A model generated the notes under the pieces. It did no database searches. It had not been told where the DNA came from and saw only the letters and a program-made list of their open reading frames with translations. A stretch of 6,823 nt of DNA, taken from positions 1 through 6,823 of the forward strand of contig JAIEQQ010000453.1 in NCBI GenBank assembly GCA_019747615.1, written 5' to 3'. The DNA is from Phycisphaerales bacterium (GTDB lineage Bacteria; Planctomycetota; Phycisphaerae; Phycisphaerales; UBA1924). How positions within the stretch are numbered: the stretch's first letter is position 1; each line of letters starts with the position of its first letter. Shown here piece after piece: positions 1 through 5,496 of this stretch. Position numbers and translations under genes: made by a program.

Positions 1-1
1 G

Positions 2-145
2 CTGGAAAACGGCGCCGACCTCCGCAGCGTCCAGGAACTCTTGGGCCACCAGAGCCTGAGCACTACGCAGGTCTACACGCACCTGACCGCCCAGCGCCTG
101 AAGCAGGCGTACGACCAGGCGCATCCTCGCGCTGAAGCGAGCTGA
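2..145 (+). CDS. Tyrosine recombinase XerC/XerD-type, C-terminal fragment
   Basis: The window opens inside this gene; 47 codons and a TGA stop (143-145) are visible. The fragment starts [20 protein letters not shown], followed by [13 protein letters not shown]. This is the end of the tyrosine recombinase catalytic domain: the LLGH motif supplies the conserved active-site His at visible residue 16, and the Tyr of the VYTH motif at visible residue 25 is the nucleophile that links covalently to the 3' phosphate of cut DNA. The tail [17 protein letters not shown] resembles the end of XerC/XerD proteins, which resolve chromosome dimers at dif with FtsK. The N-terminal SAM-like DNA-binding domain and the Arg, Lys and first His catalytic residues lie upstream of the window, so XerC, XerD or a related integrase cannot be told apart. 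A housekeeping Xer is favoured because no phage or integrative-element gene is nearby. The family is certain; the exact role is inferred. Confidence 0.93.
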   Translation: MENGADLRSVQELLGHQSLSTTQVYTHLTAQRLKQAYDQAHPRAEAS

Positions 146-152
146 GGGGGAA

Positions 153-184
153 GGGACCGAGGGACCGAGGGATCAAGGGATCCC
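153..184. repeat. Short imperfect tandem repeat, 8-bp unit
   Basis: Four consecutive 8-base units begin eight bases after the recombinase stop: gggaccga, gggaccga, gggatcaa, gggatccc. The first two are identical; the third and fourth keep gggat. The strand is purine-rich. A second small tandem, atgtcca twice, lies at 226-239. No coding frame through the array looks like a protein. A comparable array sits directly after the topA stop at 5295. Confidence 0.75.
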
Positions 185-248
185 TGAGTGCGACCCTGTA
201 ATCCCTGCGTCCTCTGTGTACTCCGATGTCCAATGTCCACGGTTGAAA

Positions 249-266
249 CCAGAGCTTGCGCTCTGG
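249..266. terminator. 7-bp hairpin with TTGC loop, possible bidirectional terminator
   Basis: A perfect inverted repeat, ccagagc / gctctgg, encloses the loop ttgc (256-259). It lies between the convergent ends of the recombinase gene and nuoC, so it could stop transcription from either side. No T-run follows on either strand, so a classical intrinsic terminator is not supported. The core gcttgcgctc (254-263) recurs exactly at 5425-5434 in the other convergent space, which suggests a dispersed element rather than a one-off terminator. Confidence 0.55.
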
Positions 267-296
267 ACTCCGTTGGATTTCAATAGGAAGCACACG
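254..296 (+). repeat. Dispersed intergenic element, copy 1
   Basis: The first 21 bases (254-274) match 5425-5445 at 18 of 21 positions. After a variable stretch of 12 bases the exact 10-mer gaagcacacg follows at 287-296. In copy 2 the same 10-mer lies at 5457-5466 after 11 variable bases. Both copies have the same orientation and both lie between convergent genes, downstream of the plus-strand gene. The origin and function are unknown. Confidence 0.6.
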
Positions 297-314
297 CACG
301 CACAGCCCGCATCG

Positions 315-341
315 ATCGAAGTGGTGTGGCACCACTTCGAT
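315..341. terminator. 12-bp perfect hairpin, probable nuoC terminator
   Basis: Arms atcgaagtggtg (315-326) and caccacttcgat (330-341) are exactly complementary around the three-base loop tgg. The stem ends 10 bases past the nuoC stop on the minus strand, where a transcription terminator is expected. No clear T-run follows on the minus strand, so termination may need Rho or the structure may mainly protect the 3' end. It is the longest perfect hairpin I see in the window. Confidence 0.6.
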
Positions 342-351
342 GGCACGGCGC

Positions 352-912
352 TCACGCGTCGGTGCGGTCGATGACACGGTACGACTCGCGCTCGCCGCGG
401 CCGCGGAGCGGGTAGTCCTTACGGAGCGGGTGGGCGGGGTAGTCCTCCCACGTCAGGATGCGGCGAAGGTCCGGGTGATTGCGGAAGCGGATGCCGAACA
501 TGTCGTAGACCTCGCGCTCCATCCACTCGGCACCGGCCCACAGGTCGGTGACGCTGTCCAGATAGAGCGCCGGGTCTTCGACGATGCCGTCGGTGGGAAT
601 CGATGGGTCCAAAAAGACCTTGACGAAGAAGCGATCGTCACGATCCAGCGAGCAAACGTTGTACACCACGCCGAAGCGGCCGGGCATCGCGGCGGGGTAG
701 TTCAGGTAATCCATCCCCGCGACATCGCTGAGGAAATCAAACGCGCAGCGCGGGTCGCTCTTCAGGAACGCCATGACCTCGTGCAGGTCGGTCGCGTCGA
801 CGATGAGCGTGGATGTGCCGCGGTACTCAGTTGCGCGAAACTTCTTCTGGGGGAACGCGCCCTTGAGGATTGCGAACATCGGATGGTCGAGGGTCGGCTT
901 GGCGGTGCTCAC
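352..912 (-). CDS. nuoC: NADH-quinone oxidoreductase subunit C (30 kDa subunit)
   Basis: This 186-residue protein is the NuoC subunit of respiratory complex I, part of the peripheral arm next to NuoB and NuoD on the cytoplasmic face, which helps pass electrons from NADH to quinone. The 30 kDa signature is clear: EREVYDMFGIRF at residues 132-143, HPDLRRIL at 146-153 and PLRKDYPLRG at 162-171. The N-terminal half (about 30-105) has the alternating strands and helices of the family, including FDFLSDVAGMDY at 58-69. It is not fused to NuoD. The start is GTG (912-910), supported by an AGGAG ribosome binding site six bases upstream; the stop is TGA (354-352). No other nuo gene is in the window: upstream on the same strand is an uncharacterised gene, downstream the convergent recombinase. 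The family call is firm; membership of an active complex is inferred. Confidence 0.96.
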   Translation of the reverse strand: MSTAKPTLDHPMFAILKGAFPQKKFRATEYRGTSTLIVDATDLHEVMAFLKSDPRCAFDFLSDVAGMDYLNYPAAMPGRFGVVYNVCSLDRDDRFFVKVFLDPSIPTDGIVEDPALYLDSVTDLWAGAEWMEREVYDMFGIRFRNHPDLRRILTWEDYPAHPLRKDYPLRGRGERESYRVIDRTDA

Positions 913-918
913 GTCGGG

Positions 919-923
919 CTCCT
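919..923 (-). promoter_or_regulatory. Ribosome binding site of nuoC
   Basis: On the minus strand the sequence AGGAG lies six bases before the GTG codon at 912-910. It decides the start of nuoC, since GTG would otherwise be a weak choice. It lies inside the 84-bp gap between the upstream gene's stop and nuoC, so nuoC has its own translation start. Confidence 0.8.
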
Positions 924-996
924 GATCGGTGAATGACTGGCAAGCGTAGAACCGAATCGAGGGCGACGCTGGACCTGGATCCCCGGCACCTTCGGC

Positions 997-1914
997 CTAG
1001 ATCGGGATCCCGCCGCGGCGGAGCAGGTCGAGCTGGGCGTCGGCGTCGTCGTCGATGAGCACAATCGGCGCCTCAGGATCCAGCCAGCGGGCCATGGCGG
1101 CGATGATGTGCTGGGGGTCGATGACGCCCTTGTGCAGCGCCGCCGGTCGCAGCGCAGCACCGTCGTCGGCGGTGAAGGCTTCGGGATCGGCCAGCGAGTC
1201 TGCGGGGGGCACGATGACCGCGCCGCCGGGCTCATCGTCGGTGGCGCGGGCGATGTTGGAGATGACCACGGCACCGAGCGCCCCGGCGGCGCTGACGCGC
1301 GTGATCGACTCCATCGCCCGCTCGTAGTGGTCATCAGCCCGCGCGAGCATCGCCCGCGTGAGCAGCGCGGTCGGATCTGCCAGCAATCGCAGCCCCCGCG
1401 TTGCTCGCGGCACGACGAAACGCTCGGCCCGGACGCTGTCGCAGAGCACGTGCCGCGCGTGCGGGCGGAGCCAGAGCTGGCCCGCGCTCCTGGCAATCTC
1501 GGGCAATACGCGATCGTCAACGAATGACGTGAGGGCCGCGAGGGCCGCCGGGCCCCACGAGCGCGGGTCGGCGTCAAAGAGGCCCGCTGGATCGTCACCA
1601 CTTTGACCGGTGCCGGACCAGCACGCGACGGGCGCGCCGTCGGGCGCGAGCTGCCCGAGGTCGTTCCACGCGCCCGTGAGGGCCGCGGATCTCCAGCGGC
1701 AAGCCAGGGCCCGGGGACCATGCGGGCGGAGCGCGCACGACTCGCCCGGGCGATCGGCGCCGGGCGGAAGCAACGAGATGGTGCGTTTCTGCTCGCTCAA
1801 GCAACGTCCGATTTTGAGATTTTCTTGGACATTCGAGCCCAGCGTAGCACAGCCGCTTGTGCGGGCGTATTTGGCGAGGCCCAATCGCTCGTGCGCGATG
1901 TGGATCGACCTCAC
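997..1914 (-). CDS. Uncharacterised protein, possible TIM-barrel (sugar isomerase-like) fold
   Basis: The open frame gives 305 residues from a GTG at 1914, ending in TAG (999-997). I do not recognise the family with certainty. Residues 67-305 look like a folded enzyme of alternating strands and helices: ALACRW (69-74), GQLWLRPHARHVL (145-157), GLRLLADPTALLTRAML (174-190), ALGAVVISNIA (212-222), LHKGVIDPQHI (260-270), APIVLIDD (282-289). The pattern of a buried strand followed by DP, then HKG.IDP, then an acidic strand near the C-terminus is reminiscent of xylose isomerase-like TIM barrels, but I see no complete metal site. The start is uncertain: no ribosome binding site precedes 1914, the DNA at about 1797-1835 is more AT-rich, and residues 21-47 look less coding. 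A TTG at 1773 would give 258 residues but also lacks a ribosome binding site. The frame ends 84 bp before nuoC on the same strand, so the two may be co-transcribed. No signal peptide or membrane segment is visible. Confidence 0.65.
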   Translation of the reverse strand: MRSIHIAHERLGLAKYARTSGCATLGSNVQENLKIGRCLSEQKRTISLLPPGADRPGESCALRPHGPRALACRWRSAALTGAWNDLGQLAPDGAPVACWSGTGQSGDDPAGLFDADPRSWGPAALAALTSFVDDRVLPEIARSAGQLWLRPHARHVLCDSVRAERFVVPRATRGLRLLADPTALLTRAMLARADDHYERAMESITRVSAAGALGAVVISNIARATDDEPGGAVIVPPADSLADPEAFTADDGAALRPAALHKGVIDPQHIIAAMARWLDPEAPIVLIDDDADAQLDLLRRGGIPI

Positions 1915-2027
1915 GCACGCCGCGAGTTACACGCTGTCGTGAATCTCGCGAAGTGCCCGATATCTACGAGCCCGGAGGGTCGTCGAGTCCTGACGCGCCC
2001 ACCAACACGCAGAGTCTCGCACCGCAC

Positions 2028-2032
2028 GGAGG
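2028..2032 (+). promoter_or_regulatory. Ribosome binding site of the 92-residue hypothetical gene
   Basis: GGAGG lies six bases before the ATG at 2039. It is the best ribosome binding site on the plus strand of this window and a main reason to accept the small gene. The rest of the divergent spacer (1915-2027) shows no convincing promoter hexamers in either direction. Confidence 0.75.
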
Positions 2033-2038
2033 CAACCG

Positions 2039-2317
2039 ATGATCCTCAGCTCGACCTTCAGCCGCCGCAACTCGTCGCGCCCGAACTCCTCGCCGGCGGG
2101 CGTGGACACATCGAAGGCCGCACGCGATGCGCTCATCGGCGAGATCGTGGAGATCAACCGCGCGGCGCTCGCGGAGTTCTTGCGGCAGTTTGATGAGCCG
2201 GCGCTTCGTGGGTACCTCGATCACCTGCGGGCGACGCAGACCCCGCGCGGGCGCGATGCTCGCTGGGTACGGCCCGATGGCCCGCCGGCGATCGAGTGGC
2301 GCGAATCACGCGCCTAA
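2039..2317 (+). CDS. Small hypothetical protein, 92 residues
   Basis: I do not recognise a named family. Residues 1-24 are rich in Ser, Arg and Asn and look disordered. Residues 25-66 (from SKAARDALIG to LDHLRAT) should form two or three amphipathic helices with regular Leu/Ile spacing and many charges. Residues 69-92 are a polar tail, PRGRDARWVRPDGPPAIEW plus four residues. There are no cysteines, no signal peptide and no membrane segment, so it is probably cytoplasmic. The ATG is backed by a GGAGG at ideal spacing, and the stop is TAA. The gene diverges from the uncharacterised minus-strand gene and lies 184 bp upstream of topA on the same strand. That spacer has its own putative promoter, so an operon with topA is unlikely. 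A regulatory or adaptor role would be a guess. The ribosome binding site and protein-like composition support a real gene. Confidence 0.7.
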   Translation: MILSSTFSRRNSSRPNSSPAGVDTSKAARDALIGEIVEINRAALAEFLRQFDEPALRGYLDHLRATQTPRGRDARWVRPDGPPAIEWRESRA

Positions 2318-2444
2318 GGTGAAACGCGGTGCTGGCGATCTGCATCCGAGCAATACCCGCACACAATTCCTCCACCTGGCCGAGGGTTTCGTCCGAAATG
2401 GACACTCGCGGGGGGCGGATATCGCGCTTTGAAGGCGTTCGCGC

Positions 2445-2475
2445 TTGACTCCGGGGGGGGACAACGCCTTACCGT
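2445..2475 (+). promoter_or_regulatory. Putative topA promoter with G8 tract in the spacer
   Basis: TTGACT (2445-2450) matches five of six bases of the sigma-70 -35 consensus. A weak -10 candidate, TACCGT (2470-2475), keeps the first T, the A and the last T, with a 19-bp spacer; the shift to TTACCG at 2469 gives 18 bp. The spacer contains a run of eight G (2453-2460). Transcription starting near 2482 would give a leader of about 20 nucleotides before the topA ATG at 2502. The -35 is convincing, the -10 is not. The rest of the 2318-2501 spacer shows a six-G run (2410-2415) and nothing else I can name. Confidence 0.45.
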
Positions 2476-2501
2476 CGCCCCGTCTGTTGCATCGAAACTC
2501 C

Positions 2502-5291
2502 ATGGCAAAGAGCAAAACAGTTCGCGTTCCCGGGGCCGCAAAGGCTCCTTCACGTCGCAAACCCAAGGCGGCGCCGAAGGCCAAGGCTGGCAACGTTGGC
2601 GCGGCACCGTTTGAGAGCGGTGGGCCCGTTGAAGTGGATGACGCCAGCGTCGGCGGCAACGCCCGCGGCAAGCACCTGGTCATCGTCGAATCCCCCGCCA
2701 AGGCCAAGACCATCAACAAGTACCTCGGCGCTGACTACAAAGTCATGGCCAGCGTCGGGCATGTGCGCGATCTGCCGAGCAAAAACCCCAAGGGCGTCAA
2801 GAGTCCGGTGCCGGGCGTTGACCTTGAGCACGACTTTGCCCCGACGTATCAGGTGATGGATGCCAAGGGCAAGGTCATCAGCGATCTGAAACGCTCGGCC
2901 AAGGTCGCCAAGGACATCTGGTTCGCAACCGACCCGGATCGCGAGGGTGAGGCGATCGCGTGGCATTTGGCCGAGGAGCTGGGCGTTGCGCCGGGCGTGG
3001 CCAAGCGCGTGATGTTCAACGCCATCACGAAGGCCGAGATCCAGAAGGCGTTTCAGAATCCGCGAGCGATCAATATGGATCGCGTGAATGCCCAGCAGGC
3101 GCGCCGGATTCTTGATCGCATCGTGGGGTATCAGGTGTCACCGCTGCTGTGGAAGAAGGTCGCTCGCGGCCTGAGCGCCGGACGCGTGCAGTCCGTCGCG
3201 GTGCGGCTGATCGTCGAGCGCGAGCGCGAGATCAAGGCGTTCATCCCCGATGAGTACTACGAGCTCGGCGGCATCTTTACGCCCGCTGTCGGCGACGCCA
3301 AGACCATCGCGGCGGCATGGGAGAAACAACAGACGCTGCGGATGGCCAATGGCGAGTCGATCAGCGTCAAGGATCTCTCGGCTTGGCTGACCGAGAAGGG
3401 CTGCTTCCGCGCGGCTTTGGTTGAAGTCAACGGCCAGAAGTTCGAGCTCACCAGCGAGGGTGTTGAAGGCGACAAGGTCAAGCACGCGGAGACGATGCTG
3501 GCCCGGGCACAAGTGCTCGCCAGCGCGGCGGGGCTGAAGGACGTCCGCGTTCTCACGACCGAAGACCCCAAAGGGCGAGGGACCGCCAAGACGCTTCGCG
3601 TGATCACCGGGCGCATCGACCCGACGACGGCGTATCGCGTCAGCGCGATCGAGACCAAGCGCACGACGACACGCCCGAGCCCGCCGTTCATCACAAGCAC
3701 GCTGCAGCAGGCGGGCTCAAACCGGCTTGGGTACACGAGCAAGCGGACGATGGCCGCGGCTCAGCAGTTGTATCAGGGCGTGGACATTCCGGGCGAGGGG
3801 CCCGTGGCGCTGATCACGTACATGCGTACGGACTCGACGCACATCAGCGGCGAAGCGCTGACGATGGTGCGCGATCACATCAGCCAGAAGTACGGGCCGA
3901 AGTACCTGCCAGAGAAGCCCAACTTCTTCACCAGCTCGAACAAGGACGCGCAGGAAGCCCACGAGGCGATCCGTCCCACGAGCATGGCGTACCCGCCCGC
4001 GAAGCTGCGGACGATCCTGAAGCCGGAGATCTTCAAGGTCTATCAGTTGATCTGGGATCGCTTCCTGGCGTGCCAGATGACGCCGGCGCAGTGGGACTCA
4101 ACCGCGGTGACGATCACCGGCGGCGCTGATCCGAAGACGGTGCTTTCGTTCCGTGCCACCGGGCGCATCTTGGTATTCGATGGCTTCTACAAGGCGACCG
4201 GCGTGCCACCGAGCGCTGATGAGCAGACGCTCCCGACACTCGCCGAGCGCCAGCCGATGGCGCCGATCGCGATGGAGCCGAAGCAGAAGTTCAGCTCGCC
4301 GCCGGCGCGGTACACCGAAGCGAGCCTGATCAAGGTCCTCGAGAGCGAGGGGATCGGCCGCCCGTCCACGTACGCGAGCATCATCTCGGTGGTGCAGGAA
4401 CGCAAGTACTGCGAGCTGAACGAGCGGCGCTTCTACGCGACAGACCTGGGTGAAGCGGTGACGGACAAGCTCATCGAGGCGTTCCCGGATCTGCTGGATG
4501 TCGGCTACACGCGCGAGATGGAAGGGCAGCTCGACAAAGTCGAGGACGATCACCTGGACTGGGTGGACATGCTCCGCAAGTTCTACACGCCGTTCAAGAA
4601 GCGGCTCGGCGAGGTCGAGCACACGCTGACGCACGCCAAGGCCGAGACGACGCCCGCGCCCTTCAAGTGCCCCAAGTGCGGAAGCGCCACGTGCTATCGC
4701 TTGGGCAAGAACGGCAAGTTCCTCTCCTGCACCGCGTATCCGACGTGCAACTACGCCTCGCCGGTTGACCGCGAGGGCAACCCGCGCCCGCCGGAGACCA
4801 CGAGCATCGCGTGTCACATCTGCGGGCGCGCGATGATCAAGCGCGTCGGGCGCTTCGGGCCATTCCTGGGCTGCTCCGGCTACGGCGACAAGGCGAACCC
4901 GTGCGACGGCATCCTGCGCATGGACAAAAAGGGCCACGTCGTTGCGCCGTCGCAAGAGCCGTTCACGCCGGACCCGGCCCTGCCTTGCGCGAAGTGCGGA
5001 AGCTCCATGTACCTGCGTCCGGGCAAATACGGTCCGTGGCTCGGGTGCAGCAAGTTCCCCAAGTGCCGCGGGCGTGGCGACTTCAAGGGCCTGCCTGACA
5101 AGGACAAGGACGCGCTGCTCAAGCTGCTGGAGATCCACCAGAGCACGCGGCCCATCCCGATCATCAAAACGCTCGACGGCATCCCGCTCACCGGACCGGA
5201 CGGCAAGGCGCTGCCGGATGCACCGACAGCCGACGGCGCGACCGGCGAGGGCGCGACGCTGGAAGCGGTTGCGGATGACTTGGGGGCGTGA
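2502..5291 (+). CDS. topA: DNA topoisomerase I (type IA)
   Basis: This 929-residue enzyme relaxes negative supercoils by cutting one strand through a 5'-phosphotyrosine. Residues 1-56 are a Lys/Ala/Pro-rich basic tail. The TOPRIM domain follows, with HLVIVESPAKAKT (58-70, Glu63) and TDPDREGEAIAWH (143-155, acidic residues 144, 146 and 148) for Mg2+. ARGLSAGRVQSVAVRLI lies at 221-237. The catalytic Tyr is Tyr440 in ITYMRTDSTHIS, followed by Arg442; SEGIGRPSTYASII (615-628) and REMEGQLD (671-678) are family motifs. Three C4 zinc ribbons close the protein: Cys723/726/743/749, Cys771/774/791/801 and Cys829/832/849/855, then a 70-residue tail with a Gly/Ala/Asp-rich end. It is longer than E. coli TopA (865), partly from extra residues around 260-380. 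The frame extends back to a TTG at 2445, but that codon is within the putative -35 and the extension is not family-like, so ATG 2502 is preferred; no Shine-Dalgarno precedes it. Confidence 0.97.
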   Translation: MAKSKTVRVPGAAKAPSRRKPKAAPKAKAGNVGAAPFESGGPVEVDDASVGGNARGKHLVIVESPAKAKTINKYLGADYKVMASVGHVRDLPSKNPKGVKSPVPGVDLEHDFAPTYQVMDAKGKVISDLKRSAKVAKDIWFATDPDREGEAIAWHLAEELGVAPGVAKRVMFNAITKAEIQKAFQNPRAINMDRVNAQQARRILDRIVGYQVSPLLWKKVARGLSAGRVQSVAVRLIVEREREIKAFIPDEYYELGGIFTPAVGDAKTIAAAWEKQQTLRMANGESISVKDLSAWLTEKGCFRAALVEVNGQKFELTSEGVEGDKVKHAETMLARAQVLASAAGLKDVRVLTTEDPKGRGTAKTLRVITGRIDPTTAYRVSAIETKRTTTRPSPPFITSTLQQAGSNRLGYTSKRTMAAAQQLYQGVDIPGEGPVALITYMRTDSTHISGEALTMVRDHISQKYGPKYLPEKPNFFTSSNKDAQEAHEAIRPTSMAYPPAKLRTILKPEIFKVYQLIWDRFLACQMTPAQWDSTAVTITGGADPKTVLSFRATGRILVFDGFYKATGVPPSADEQTLPTLAERQPMAPIAMEPKQKFSSPPARYTEASLIKVLESEGIGRPSTYASIISVVQERKYCELNERRFYATDLGEAVTDKLIEAFPDLLDVGYTREMEGQLDKVEDDHLDWVDMLRKFYTPFKKRLGEVEHTLTHAKAETTPAPFKCPKCGSATCYRLGKNGKFLSCTAYPTCNYASPVDREGNPRPPETTSIACHICGRAMIKRVGRFGPFLGCSGYGDKANPCDGILRMDKKGHVVAPSQEPFTPDPALPCAKCGSSMYLRPGKYGPWLGCSKFPKCRGRGDFKGLPDKDKDALLKLLEIHQSTRPIPIIKTLDGIPLTGPDGKALPDAPTADGATGEGATLEAVADDLGA

Positions 5292-5294
5292 GGA

Positions 5295-5315
5295 AGTCGC
5301 GAGTCGCGAGTCGCG
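5295..5315. repeat. Tandem repeat, three perfect 7-bp units
   Basis: Three exact copies of agtcgcg begin four bases after the topA stop, followed by a partial fourth (agtggga). A looser purine-rich tandem, atggaaggg / atggaaggc, lies at 5344-5361. The array corresponds in position to the tandem repeat after the recombinase stop at 153, although the unit sequence differs. Confidence 0.75.
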
Positions 5316-5418
5316 AGTGGGAAGGCGGTACTTCAACGAAGAAATGGAAGGGATGGAAGGCGTTGAGGGTTCGACGGCGCGTGAAGTTCGCGTGCTTGCC
5401 CCCACAGCTCCGACGTAC

Positions 5419-5439
5419 GCCCGGGCTTGCGCTCCGGGC
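5419..5439. terminator. 8-bp hairpin with TTGC loop and one bulge
   Basis: The left arm gcccgggc (5419-5426) pairs with gc-ccgggc (5431-5439, with T5433 bulged) around the loop ttgc (5427-5430). It sits between the convergent ends of topA and glnS, about 128 bp past the topA stop and 58 bp past the glnS stop. No T-run follows on either strand. The loop and the adjoining bases are the same as in the hairpin at 249-266. Confidence 0.5.
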
Positions 5440-5466
5440 TCCCTTAACGCTTGTCCGAAGCACACG
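5425..5466 (+). repeat. Dispersed intergenic element, copy 2
   Basis: This copy starts with the exact core gcttgcgctc and matches copy 1 at 18 of 21 bases over 5425-5445. It ends with the exact 10-mer gaagcacacg (5457-5466). The start-to-tail distance is 32 bases here and 33 in copy 1. Orientation relative to the neighbouring genes is the same in both. Two copies in under 7 kb suggest many more in the genome. Confidence 0.6.
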
Positions 5467-5496
5467 ACGCCACGGACCGACCCGCAGTAACGCCGC

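Noticed and set aside
2..145. Recombinase as evidence of a mobile element boundary
   Set aside because: Only the C-terminus is visible, the tail resembles housekeeping Xer proteins, and the neighbours are core genes with no base-composition break.
153..184. Possible CRISPR-like or attachment-site array after the recombinase gene
   Set aside because: The units are 8 bases long without spacers, and no integrase-associated duplication of a tRNA or gene end is visible. It is a simple tandem repeat.
256..936. A 226-codon open frame on the plus strand opposite nuoC
   Set aside because: nuoC is unmistakable on the other strand. The plus-strand translation is Val/Arg/Asp/His-rich with no family features, and it begins inside the intergenic hairpins.
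909..1721. A 270-codon minus-strand frame overlapping the uncharacterised gene
   Set aside because: The translation is Ser/Pro/Arg-rich low-complexity sequence, typical of an out-of-frame reading. The alternative frame has far better strand and helix patterns.
2154..2405. A minus-strand frame starting at GTG 2405, whose first 32 residues look protein-like
   Set aside because: There is no ribosome binding site, the protein-like part ends where the frame enters the antisense of the 92-residue gene, and the rest is Arg/Ala/Pro-rich. Chance is the simpler explanation, although the first 32 codons could be a remnant.
2445..2501. A TTG start adding 19 residues to TopA
   Set aside because: The TTG is part of a near-consensus -35 element, the added residues are not family-like, and MAKSK at 2502 is a normal start for TopA with a basic tail.
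4098..5465. A 455-codon open frame on the minus strand opposite topA
   Set aside because: It is the antisense shadow of a clear topA gene in GC-rich DNA, is Arg/Ala/Leu-heavy without domains, and runs past the topA stop only through low-complexity intergenic sequence.
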